Source of the DNA: Candidatus Krumholzibacteriia bacterium
Lineage (GTDB): Bacteria > Krumholzibacteriota > Krumholzibacteria > WVZY01 > JAKEHA01
Reading direction: 5' to 3'
DNA length: 10,695 nucleotides
Assembly: GCA_029863355.1 (NCBI GenBank)
Contig: JAOTVO010000069.1
Coordinates: forward strand, 1 to 10,695
Positions 1 through 5,776 of this stretch are shown in pieces. Within the stretch, counting starts at the first letter, position 1. Every line of letters starts with the position of its first letter. The position numbers and the translations under genes were made by a program. The notes under the pieces were generated by a model that did not search any database, had not been told where the DNA came from, and was given only the letters and a program-made list of their open reading frames with translations.

Positions 1-530
1 AGCCCGAGACGGTGCAGGCCGGCGGCCGCCAGCACCACCGCGTCGTATTCGCCCCGGTCCAGCTTCTCAAGGCGTGTGGGAACGTTGCCGCGGATGGAAG
101 CGATGGCCACGTCGGGGCGCAGCGACAGAATCTGCGCGGCGCGGCGCACGCTGCCCGTCCCGACGCGCGCGCCGGCGGGCAGTTCGGCGAGGGTACCACC
201 GCCGCGCGCCACCAGTACGTCGCGCGGATCCTCGCGCGCCCCCACCGCGCCCACCACCAGACCCGCACCGAGCTCTCCCGGCAGATCCTTGAGACTGTGC
301 ACGGCGATGTCGACGCTGCCGGCGCGCAGCATCTCCTCGAGCTCGGCGGTGAACAGCCCTTTGCCGCCCACCTCCGGCAGGGGCACGTCGCGCTGCTTGT
401 CGCCGGCGGTGTCGACGCGGACGATCTCGTAGCGCACCTCCGGGTCGGCGGCGAGCAGGGAGCCGACGTGCTCGCTCTGCACCAGCGCGAGACGACTCTT
501 GCGCGATCCGATGCGGATCGTTCTAGTCAT
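1..530 (-). CDS. hemC: Porphobilinogen deaminase (hydroxymethylbilane synthase), C-terminal part outside the window
   Basis: Cytosolic enzyme that joins four porphobilinogen molecules into hydroxymethylbilane in heme synthesis. The first 176 residues are visible of a family length near 300-310. The N-terminus reads MTRTIRIGSRKSRLAL, as in the family. HSLKDLP (residues 79-85) carries the catalytic aspartate D82. REDPRD (99-104), GTGSVRR (124-130) and RGNVPTRLEKLD (147-158) are the usual cofactor- and substrate-binding stretches. The cysteine that carries the dipyrromethane cofactor would lie beyond the left edge, so whether it is intact cannot be seen. The ATG at 530 overlaps the hemA stop by 8 bases. 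No good Shine-Dalgarno precedes it, so translation is probably coupled to hemA. It is the third gene of the ccsA-hemA-hemC operon. The identification is secure. Confidence 0.96.
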   Translation of the reverse strand, partial: MTRTIRIGSRKSRLALVQSEHVGSLLAADPEVRYEIVRVDTAGDKQRDVPLPEVGGKGLFTAELEEMLRAGSVDIAVHSLKDLPGELGAGLVVGAVGAREDPRDVLVARGGGTLAELPAGARVGTGSVRRAAQILSLRPDVAIASIRGNVPTRLEKLDRGEYDAVVLAAAGLHRLG

Positions 531-1791
531 CGCCGGGCTCGTCGAGTTTGAAGAGACGGCGAATCGCGTAACTGAGGTAGCGATCCTCGCCGCGGCGCGT
601 CGAGCGCTTGATCTCGGTGCTCGGGTTGTGCAGCAGCTTGTTGATCAGCTGGCGGGAGAATGCCTCCACGCGCTCTTGCGTTTCGGGCGGGAGCTTGTGG
701 CGGAGCCTGTCGAACTCGGCGGCCCGCACCGTCTCGAAGCTTTCGCGCAGCGTGACCACGGTGGGTGCCACGGCGAGCGACGAGAGCCAGGCCATGAACT
801 TGGACACTTCGGCCGTGATGATATCGCCCGCCTGAGATATCTCGCCCTTGCGCCGGGCGCGGTTGTCCTCGGCGATGGCGGAGAGGTCGTCGATGTTGTA
901 GAGAAACACGTTGTGGATGTGGCGGGTGGCGGGGTCGATGTCGCGCGGCACGGAGAGGTCGATCACGAAGAGCGGGGCATTGCGCCGCTCCTGCATGAGC
1001 GACTTGATGTCCTCTGCTCCGAGCAGGTAGCCGGGCGCGGCGGTGGAGCTGACCACGATGTCGGCCTGGCGCAGCGCCTCGGGCAGGCGCTCGAGGGGAA
1101 CGCCGGCGCCGCCGAGCCGGTCGGCGAGGGCCGCCGCTCGCTCCACCGTGCGGTTGGCCACGACGAAGCGGCGCACGCCTTGCCCGAGCAGCGCGGCGGC
1201 GGTTCGCTCCGTGGTGTCGCCCGCCCCGATCAGGAGCGTGCTCCGATCGCCCAGGTTGGTGAAGATCTTGCGCGCCAGATCGACCGCGCACGAGCTCACG
1301 GAGATCGCCCCCTCCGAGATCCGCGTGCGATGTCTGACGCGCTTGCCCACCTCGAACGAGGCGGCGAATAGCCGGTTGAGGACGGGGCCCGTCGCCGCGC
1401 TCGTGTGCGCGGCGTCGTAGGCGTCCTTGACCTGGCCGAAGACCTGCGTCTCGCCCACGACCATGGAGTCGATCCCCGCCGTCACGCCGAAGAGGTGTTC
1501 GACGGCGCCCTCCTGCTCGTAGTGGTAGAGCGAGTCCCGAAGCAGTTCGCGCTCGACCTGGTGGAAGTCGTGCAGGAACTCGGCGATGTCGGCGCGCGCC
1601 ACCTCGGGGTCCTCCACGACGGTGTAGATCTCGTTGCGGTTGCACGTGGAGAGGATGACCGACTCCGTCACCGAGCGGCATCCGCGGACGCCCTCCAGCG
1701 CCGCGGGCAAGTTCTCGCCGGAGAAAGCGAAGCGCTCGCGCACGGACACGGGGGCGGTCTCGTGATTGTGGCCCACGGCGAGGATCATCAT
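523..1791 (-). CDS. hemA: Glutamyl-tRNA reductase
   Basis: NADPH-dependent reductase that turns glutamyl-tRNA(Glu) into glutamate-1-semialdehyde, the first committed step of C5-pathway heme synthesis. The protein is 422 aa, normal for the family. The catalytic domain begins AVGHNHETAPVSVRE and holds LSTCNRNE with the thioester cysteine C50. HLFGVTAGIDSMVVGE (99-114) carries the conserved H99, and GETQVFGQVKDAY follows. The NADPH Rossmann fold starts at LLIGAGDTTE (187-196), followed by VANRTVERA. FVIDLSVPRDIDP (275-287) and NVFLYNIDDL (294-303) are family signatures, and the C-terminal helical dimerisation domain is complete. Two ATGs stand side by side. The first, at 1791, overlaps the upstream ccsA-like stop in an ATGA arrangement and is taken as the start; the second would give one residue less. 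There is no clear Shine-Dalgarno, consistent with translational coupling. Confidence 0.97.
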   Translation of the reverse strand: MMILAVGHNHETAPVSVRERFAFSGENLPAALEGVRGCRSVTESVILSTCNRNEIYTVVEDPEVARADIAEFLHDFHQVERELLRDSLYHYEQEGAVEHLFGVTAGIDSMVVGETQVFGQVKDAYDAAHTSAATGPVLNRLFAASFEVGKRVRHRTRISEGAISVSSCAVDLARKIFTNLGDRSTLLIGAGDTTERTAAALLGQGVRRFVVANRTVERAAALADRLGGAGVPLERLPEALRQADIVVSSTAAPGYLLGAEDIKSLMQERRNAPLFVIDLSVPRDIDPATRHIHNVFLYNIDDLSAIAEDNRARRKGEISQAGDIITAEVSKFMAWLSSLAVAPTVVTLRESFETVRAAEFDRLRHKLPPETQERVEAFSRQLINKLLHNPSTEIKRSTRRGEDRYLSYAIRRLFKLDEPGDD

Positions 1792-2618
1792 GACGCCACG
1801 AAGCGGTGCTCGGTATGGAACACCAGCTCGACGAAGACAAAGGTGAATACAATGAGCGCAAAGCCCACCATGGCGAAGTAGGCGACACGCTTGCCGCTCC
1901 AACCGCCGCGCGTGCGCACCCACAGATAGGCGACGTACACGAGCCAGATCGTCAGCGACGTGCACTCCTTGGGGTCCCAGCTCCAGTAGCGCCCCCAGGC
2001 GTCTTTGGCCCACAGCGCGCCCGTGGCGATGCCGATCGTGAGCAGCATCAGTCCCAGGCGCACCGCGCGCAGGGACATCTCGTCGAGTGCTTCCAGCGAC
2101 GGGATGCGCCGGAAGATGAACCCGGGCCTGCCGCGGTGCAGCTCGCGGTAGAGCAGCACGTAGAGCGTGGAGGCCGCCGTCGCGATGGCGAACGCCGAGA
2201 AGGAGAGGATGGCGGTGCCGGCGTGGACCGCGAACCAGCCGCTCTCCAGTACGGCGGGCAGTGCGACGGACGGGGTGGGACGCACGCTGGCGGCGAGCTG
2301 AAACACGAAGGCAAGCCCGATGATGAACGGTCCCATGGCCGGCGTCCGGATCCGGATTTCCAGATAGAGGTAGACGATGGCGGTGCACAGGGCGAAGAAA
2401 CGCAGCCCCTCGCCTCCGCTGGCGAGAGGGAAGCGCCCGGTCTCTCCGAGGTGCAGAACGATGGCGAGGATGTGCACCCCGATGGTGGCGAGCAGGGCCG
2501 TGCGCGCCGGCCGCGAGGGAGCGCGGTCGTCGCGCAGGAACCGGTAGAGATAGATCCCCGTTACCAGCCCGTAGAGGGAAGGTAGCGCGACGTTGAAAAT
2601 CTCGGCGGCGGAACCCAT
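1788..2618 (-). CDS. ccsA: CcsA/HemX-family cytochrome c assembly membrane protein
   Basis: Polytopic membrane protein of the cytochrome c assembly family (CcsA/ResC, CcmC, HemX), which handles heme at the outer face of the membrane. It is 276 aa with about eight hydrophobic segments (roughly 8-27, 41-58, 71-90, 95-112, 130-157, 183-203, 222-236, 245-266). The WWD motif lies at 203-218 (W203, W208, W212, W214, D215, then PKE), the heme-presenting signature. Candidate heme-ligand histidines are H132 before the motif and H268/H271 after it. The start is the ATG at 2618; a TTG at 2660 would add 14 residues of non-membrane sequence and is less likely. It is the first gene of the operon and its stop overlaps hemA by 4 bases. 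A ccsB/resB partner is not in view, and B. subtilis HemX, a modulator of HemA encoded in its hem operon, has a similar size. A HemX role is therefore a real alternative to cytochrome c maturation. Confidence 0.88.
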   Translation of the reverse strand: MGSAAEIFNVALPSLYGLVTGIYLYRFLRDDRAPSRPARTALLATIGVHILAIVLHLGETGRFPLASGGEGLRFFALCTAIVYLYLEIRIRTPAMGPFIIGLAFVFQLAASVRPTPSVALPAVLESGWFAVHAGTAILSFSAFAIATAASTLYVLLYRELHRGRPGFIFRRIPSLEALDEMSLRAVRLGLMLLTIGIATGALWAKDAWGRYWSWDPKECTSLTIWLVYVAYLWVRTRGGWSGKRVAYFAMVGFALIVFTFVFVELVFHTEHRFVAS

Positions 2619-2637
2619 CGTTTCCCGTTCTCGCTCG

Positions 2638-2657
2638 ACGGCTAACGGCCCAACGGC
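2638..2657. repeat. Three short ACGGC repeats in the leader of the heme operon
   Basis: ACGGC occurs at 2638-2642, 2645-2649 and 2653-2657, spaced by 7 and 8 bases, inside the predicted leader of the minus-strand heme operon. The segment CGGCTA at 2639-2644 is also the exact complement of TAGCCG at 2669-2674, so the leader could form a hairpin with a 24-base loop. This may be a degenerate small repeat of no function. Confidence 0.3.
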
Positions 2658-2700
2658 CAACGCGATACTAGCCGCCGCGAGCGAGGCTTCAATTGTGGCA

Positions 2701-2730
2701 TTTATAACATGCGCGGGCGTCCGCGTTCAA
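2701..2730 (-). promoter_or_regulatory. Candidate sigma-70-type promoter of the ccsA-hemA-hemC operon
   Basis: Read on the minus strand, TTGAAC (2730-2725) is followed after 18 bases by TATAAA (2706-2701), or after 17 by TTATAA. This predicts a leader of about 75 bases to the ATG at 2618. The AT-rich -10 stands out in very GC-rich surroundings. It is a prediction from consensus only. Confidence 0.45.
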
Positions 2731-2784
2731 CGCTGCATTGCCAAGAATGGCCCGTGATTGCGCATCGCGGTGAATTGTCTTGCG

Positions 2785-2812
2785 TTTTCCCTGGCCCCGG
2801 GCTACGTATAAA
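2785..2812 (+). promoter_or_regulatory. Candidate promoter for the DUF2203 gene
   Basis: TATAAA at 2807-2812 is a good -10 candidate. The -35 is poor: TTTTCC at 2785-2790 with a 16-base spacer, or TTGCGT at 2780-2785 with 21 bases. It is about 88 bases upstream of the ATG and diverges from the heme operon promoter. The call rests mainly on the -10. Confidence 0.3.
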
Positions 2813-2864
2813 AGGTAGAAGGGCGGGAAGGCGCGCGATCGGGCGCCGAGGGCCGTGGACTGGC

Positions 2865-2886
2865 CGGCCGCGCGACGGCGCGGCCG
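2865..2886 (+). promoter_or_regulatory. GC-rich leader hairpin just upstream of the DUF2203 ribosome binding site
   Basis: CGGCCGCGC at 2865-2873 is a perfect complement of GCGCGGCCG at 2878-2886, giving a 9-bp stem with the 4-base loop GACG. It ends 2 bases before the Shine-Dalgarno AGGGAGGAG (2888-2896) of the gene starting at 2900. It could affect ribosome loading or mRNA stability. High GC raises the chance of accidental stems. Confidence 0.4.
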
Positions 2887-2899
2887 CAGGGAGGAGCGC

Positions 2900-3322
2900 A
2901 TGAATCCGAAATTCTTCACCGTGGAGGAAGCCAACGCCCTGACCGGTTTCCTCGACCGCACCCTGGAGCGGATACGCCGGAACCGCCAGCGCTATCTATG
3001 GCTCCAGGAGGAGCTCTCGATCCTCAAGTTGATCGTGGGCTGCGGCGCCGACGACTCCAACCGCGATGCCGTCGAGCTGGAGGAGAAGCTCGCCCAGCTC
3101 GACGCCGTCGAGCGTGAAATCGAGCGCGCCAAGGCCGCGATCGAGGACACGGGATGCATCGTCAAGGACGAGGAAAAAGGACTGATCGATTTCTTCTCGA
3201 TCCAGAACAACACCGTCGTGTACCTCTCCTGGCAACGGGGCGAGGATTCGGTGAAGTACTGGCGATCGATCCGCGAGACCGATCTCAGCGTGCGTCTGCC
3301 GCTGGGATCGCATTCCAAGTGA
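2900..3322 (+). CDS. DUF2203-type protein of unknown function
   Basis: A 140-residue soluble protein that resembles the DUF2203 family. The opening FFTVEEANALTGFLDRTLE is the typical FTxEEANxLL start, and the end reads KDEEKGLIDFFS, VVYLSWQRGED and YWRSIRETD, which fit the family's GLVDF...LCW.xGE...YWHE pattern. Residues about 57-83 are charged and helical, likely a short coiled coil. Two usually conserved positions differ: the LCW cysteine is serine (S110), and the histidine after YW is arginine (R122). C48 and C86 are the only cysteines. The start at 2900 has a strong Shine-Dalgarno (AGGGAGGAG, 2888-2896). The gene is transcribed alone, convergent with ETF-QO 34 bases downstream, with no obvious terminator between them. 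No biochemical role is known to me for this family. Confidence 0.8.
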   Translation: MNPKFFTVEEANALTGFLDRTLERIRRNRQRYLWLQEELSILKLIVGCGADDSNRDAVELEEKLAQLDAVEREIERAKAAIEDTGCIVKDEEKGLIDFFSIQNNTVVYLSWQRGEDSVKYWRSIRETDLSVRLPLGSHSK

Positions 3323-3356
3323 CCGCGGCCGCCCACGCCGCGCCGCCCAATAGCCT

Positions 3357-5045
3357 TTACATGAGCGTGTAGTTGGGGCCGTCGCCGCCCTGCGCGGGCG
3401 TCCAGCGGATGTTGTCCAGCGGGCACTTGATGTCGCACGTCTGGCAGTGGACGCAATTGGTGAAGTTCACCTGCAACCGCAACCCGCCGCCGTCTTTCTG
3501 CACCATCTCGTACACGTTGGCGGGGCAGAACCGGTTGCACGGATAACGGTACTTGGACACGCACGTGTCGTGGCAGAGCGACGTATCGGGGACGATCAGG
3601 TGCGAGGGCTGGTCCTCGTCGTGCATCGTGCCCGAGTTGTACACGTTGGCCAGCTTGTCGAGGAATTGCTCGCCGTCGTACGCACGCGGGTCGGGTAGCT
3701 CGCGGTCGGCCCCGTAGTACTCCGCCACGCTGGACAGCGTATACCTATCCTCCTCGACGTCCTTGTAGGAGACGACGTCGGCGCCCCCGGTGAGCTGCTG
3801 GAGGCCCAGGTGGAAGAACGCGCGCGGCAGACCGAGGGAGAGCGCGCGGTGGAAGTGGCGGGTCTTACGCATCTGCTTGCCGATGTAGCTCTCGAACACG
3901 GCTGGCTCGTAAGGGGCCAGGGTCGCCTCCGAGAAGTCGTCGGCGATGAGCGCGCTCAGGATGGTCTCGGCGGCCAGCATGCCAGATTTCATGGCCAGGT
4001 GGATGCCCTTCAGGCGCGCCATGTCCACCATCGACGCCGCCTCGCCCACGAGCAGCGCGCCCTCGGTGTAGAGTCGCGGTATGGAGTGGTAGCCGCCGGC
4101 GCTGATCACCTTGGCGCCGTAGTGGGTGCTGCGTCCGCCGGCGAGGAGCTTGCGGATCGCGGGGTGCTCCTTGAACTGTTGGAGCTGCTCGTGCGGGTTC
4201 GTGAACGGGTCCCGGTAGTCGAGCGGCGTCACCAATCCGACAGAGAGCAGGTTGTCGGCCATGGAGTAGATCCACGTGCCGCCCACGGCGTCCCGCGCGA
4301 AGGGGTGCCCCATGGTATGGATCACGCGCCCCGGCGGCACGCTGCCGGGCGGCATCTCGATGACCTCCTTGACCCCCGTCTCGTAGACCTGCCGCACCCG
4401 TCCGGTGGCCAGGTTGCGCCGCTCGATCAGCTGCTTGGACAGATAGCCCCGGGGTCCGTCACCGAAGACCGTGACCTTGGCGCGGATGTCGATGCCGAGC
4501 TCGAAGTTGGACTTGCGGTTTCCGCTCTTGTCGATGCCCTTGTCACCGGTGCGCACACCGGCCACGCGAGCGCCGTCCTCCAGGATCTCGACGCCGGCGA
4601 AGCCGGGGAAGACGTTGGCCCCGGCCGCCTCGGCGAGCCCCCCGAGCCAGCGGTTGAACTTGGCCAGCGCGACGATGTAGTTGCCGTGGTTGCGCATCGC
4701 GGGCGGGGCGAAGGGAAAACGCAGCGCGCGTTCGCGCGTGAGAAAGTAGACTTCCTCGGTCTCGACGGGGCACTCGATGGGGCAGCCCTTGTCGCGATAG
4801 TCGGGAACCAGCTCGCGCAGGGCGAGGGGGTCGAGGACGGCTCCGGAGAGCGAGTGCGCCCCGACCTCGCGGCCCTTCTCGATCACCGCGACCATGGGCT
4901 CGAGGCGCGAGCCCTGTCCCGCCGCCGCCACGGAAGCGTTGTGGGCGGCGACGAGGTTCTGCAGGTGCAGCGCGCCGGCCAGCGTCGCCGCCCCCGCGCC
5001 CACGAAGAGCACGTCGACTTCGAGCGTTTCTCTCTGATCCGTCAT
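3357..5045 (-). CDS. Electron transfer flavoprotein:quinone oxidoreductase (ETF-QO)
   Basis: Monotopic membrane flavo-iron-sulfur enzyme that passes electrons from reduced ETF (fed by acyl-CoA and other dehydrogenases) to quinone. It is 562 aa, the usual size. The FAD-binding fold starts VDVLFVGAGAATLAGAL (residues 10-26), with A replacing the usual P-A-G after GAG. HTMGHPFARDAVGGTWIYS (243-261), VTPLDYRDPF (272-281) and FKEHPAIRKLLAGG (291-304) match the quinone-binding and membrane region. YGAKVISAGGYHSIPRL and KGIHLAMKSGMLAAE close the FAD domain. The C-terminal ferredoxin domain has eight cysteines: C491, C495, C503, C507-P, then C531, C534, C537, C541-P. The common form keeps only those equivalent to C507, C531, C534 and C537 as ligands of one [4Fe-4S]. 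The tail NIRW...GGDGPNY is typical. The start at 5045 has GGGAGG at 5056-5051. No etfAB is in view. Confidence 0.94.
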   Translation of the reverse strand: MTDQRETLEVDVLFVGAGAATLAGALHLQNLVAAHNASVAAAGQGSRLEPMVAVIEKGREVGAHSLSGAVLDPLALRELVPDYRDKGCPIECPVETEEVYFLTRERALRFPFAPPAMRNHGNYIVALAKFNRWLGGLAEAAGANVFPGFAGVEILEDGARVAGVRTGDKGIDKSGNRKSNFELGIDIRAKVTVFGDGPRGYLSKQLIERRNLATGRVRQVYETGVKEVIEMPPGSVPPGRVIHTMGHPFARDAVGGTWIYSMADNLLSVGLVTPLDYRDPFTNPHEQLQQFKEHPAIRKLLAGGRSTHYGAKVISAGGYHSIPRLYTEGALLVGEAASMVDMARLKGIHLAMKSGMLAAETILSALIADDFSEATLAPYEPAVFESYIGKQMRKTRHFHRALSLGLPRAFFHLGLQQLTGGADVVSYKDVEEDRYTLSSVAEYYGADRELPDPRAYDGEQFLDKLANVYNSGTMHDEDQPSHLIVPDTSLCHDTCVSKYRYPCNRFCPANVYEMVQKDGGGLRLQVNFTNCVHCQTCDIKCPLDNIRWTPAQGGDGPNYTLM

Positions 5046-5060
5046 GAGGTCCTCCCGGCC

Positions 5061-5077
5061 GGCGCGGGCCGCGCGCC
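5061..5077 (-). promoter_or_regulatory. Small hairpin in the ETF-QO leader
   Basis: GGCGCG at 5061-5066 pairs perfectly with CGCGCC at 5072-5077 around a 5-base loop. In the minus-strand mRNA this stem lies a few bases upstream of the Shine-Dalgarno at 5056-5051. It is short and pure GC, so it may be chance. Confidence 0.25.
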
Positions 5078-5085
5078 ACGGATCG

Positions 5086-5114
5086 ATGATACGGATTCGC
5101 CGTCGGGCGGTCAA
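5086..5114 (-). promoter_or_regulatory. Strong candidate sigma-70-type promoter of ETF-QO
   Basis: On the minus strand TTGACC (5114-5109) is followed by exactly 17 bases and TATCAT (5091-5086), each matching 5 of 6 consensus bases. Transcription would start near 5079, giving a leader of about 35 bases to the ATG at 5045. This is the best promoter match in the window. Confidence 0.6.
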
Positions 5115-5123
5115 ACACACAGG

Positions 5124-5138
5124 AGGACAATCTGTCCT
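5124..5138. promoter_or_regulatory. Candidate operator: inverted repeat AGGACA-ATC-TGTCCT
   Basis: Two perfect 6-base arms with a 3-base centre lie between the two divergent -35 boxes, 9 bases from that of ETF-QO (5114-5109) and 14 bases from that of the NuoI-like gene (5153-5158). The position suits a dimeric regulator acting on both genes. The binding protein is unknown. Confidence 0.4.
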
Positions 5139-5147
5139 GCGCCGCAT

Positions 5148-5163
5148 CGCGCTTGACAGCGCG
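5148..5163. promoter_or_regulatory. Candidate operator overlapping the NuoI-like promoter -35
   Basis: CGCGCT-TGAC-AGCGCG is a perfect 6-4-6 inverted repeat that spans the TTGACA -35 box at 5153-5158. A protein bound here would block RNA polymerase. The arms are GC alternations that are common in this genome, so confidence is modest. Confidence 0.35.
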
Positions 5164-5182
5164 GCTTCGGTGGGGGCATCTT
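5153..5182 (+). promoter_or_regulatory. Candidate promoter of the NuoI-like gene
   Basis: A perfect -35 box TTGACA (5153-5158) is followed after 18 bases by the weak -10 CATCTT (5177-5182). A weak -10 with a perfect -35 fits a regulated promoter. The start of transcription would be near 5189. Confidence 0.4.
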
Positions 5183-5204
5183 AGGCATGTATCGGGAGCC
5201 GATT

Positions 5205-5220
5205 GCCCGGCGCGCCGGGC
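5205..5220 (+). promoter_or_regulatory. Perfect 16-bp palindrome in the NuoI-like leader
   Basis: GCCCGGCGCGCCGGGC is fully self-complementary over 16 bases and sits between the predicted transcription start and the Shine-Dalgarno GGAAGG (5228-5233). As RNA it can form a 6-bp stem with a CGCG loop; as DNA it could be a protein site. Either reading is inference. Confidence 0.4.
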
Positions 5221-5241
5221 TTCCTACGGAAGGCAGGATCA

Positions 5242-5775
5242 ATGGCGACACGCGTGGTGACACGGCCGCTCGACGAAGGGCGGTCCTGGTGGGAGCGCAC
5301 CTATCTGGGCGAGGTGTGCCGGGGGCTGACCATCACGTTCTCGCACGTCTGGCGCAACCTGCTGGATCTGCGCAACGACCGCGTGGGCATGACCTACCAG
5401 TGGCCGGAGAAGCCCAAGCCGCTCCCGCCCAACTTCCGCGGCGAGCACCGCCTCATGCACCGTGCGGACAGCACGCCGCGCTGCGTGGCCTGCAACTGCT
5501 GCGCGACGGCGTGCCCGGCCGACTGCATCGAGATCGTCGCGGCCGATAGCGGGCACGACGGAGTGGAGAAGTACCCCGTCGTCTTCAACATCGACATTCT
5601 GCAGTGCGTCTTCTGCGGCCTGTGTGTGGAGGCTTGCCCCTGCGACGCCATCCGCATGGACACGGGCAAGTTCACCAGCGCCTGCTTCGAAGGGCCCAAG
5701 AAGATCCTCGACGTCGACTACCTCATGAACAACCACGCCGAGGGCAAGAGCCCGTTCAGCGAGGCCATCTACTAG
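5242..5775 (+). CDS. nuoI: NuoI-like 2[4Fe-4S] ferredoxin protein, outside a nuo operon
   Basis: Resembles the 23-kDa subunit I of NADH:quinone oxidoreductase, which carries clusters N6a and N6b next to the quinone. It is 177 aa. The N-terminal half has an amphipathic stretch (LTITFSHVWRNLLDL, 29-43), followed by the family pattern TYQWPEKPKPLPPNFRGEHRL (51-71, R67-G68). Cluster motifs are C81-x2-C84-x2-C87-x3-C91-P and C122-x2-C125-x2-C128-x3-C132-P, the second in the typical form CVFCGLCVEACP. Extra cysteines are C86, C95 and C134. The start at 5242 has GGAAGG 8 bases upstream; in-frame TTG at 5203 lacks support. No other complex I gene is in the window, and the gene diverges from ETF-QO. 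It may be a true complex I subunit encoded apart, or a ferredoxin that serves other flavoproteins. The family call is firm; the partner is not known. Confidence 0.85.
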   Translation: MATRVVTRPLDEGRSWWERTYLGEVCRGLTITFSHVWRNLLDLRNDRVGMTYQWPEKPKPLPPNFRGEHRLMHRADSTPRCVACNCCATACPADCIEIVAADSGHDGVEKYPVVFNIDILQCVFCGLCVEACPCDAIRMDTGKFTSACFEGPKKILDVDYLMNNHAEGKSPFSEAIY

Positions 5776-5776
5776 T

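Noticed and set aside
499..1371. A 290-codon open frame on the plus strand opposite hemA
   Set aside because: Shadow of hemA; no motif and no plausible ribosome binding site.
1792..2388. An N-terminal extension of the hemA reading frame through the ccsA-like gene
   Set aside because: GluTR begins at the MMILAVGHNH motif; the extension is an out-of-frame reading of the membrane protein gene.
1806..2585. A 259-codon open frame on the plus strand opposite the ccsA-like gene
   Set aside because: The product is hydrophilic and charge-rich with no recognisable motif, while the minus strand encodes a convincing membrane protein.
2807..2816. TATAAAAGG resembling a eukaryotic TATA box
   Set aside because: The gene layout, operons and Shine-Dalgarno sites are bacterial; it is read as a -10 element.
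3323..3356. A possible terminator between the DUF2203 gene and ETF-QO
   Set aside because: Only a 5-bp GCGGC/GCCGC stem can be drawn, with no T-run on either strand.
3810..5156. A 448-codon open frame on the plus strand opposite ETF-QO
   Set aside because: It mirrors a gene with clear family motifs, shows low-complexity R/G/H/V-rich sequence, and is the expected result of GC-rich codon use on the other strand.
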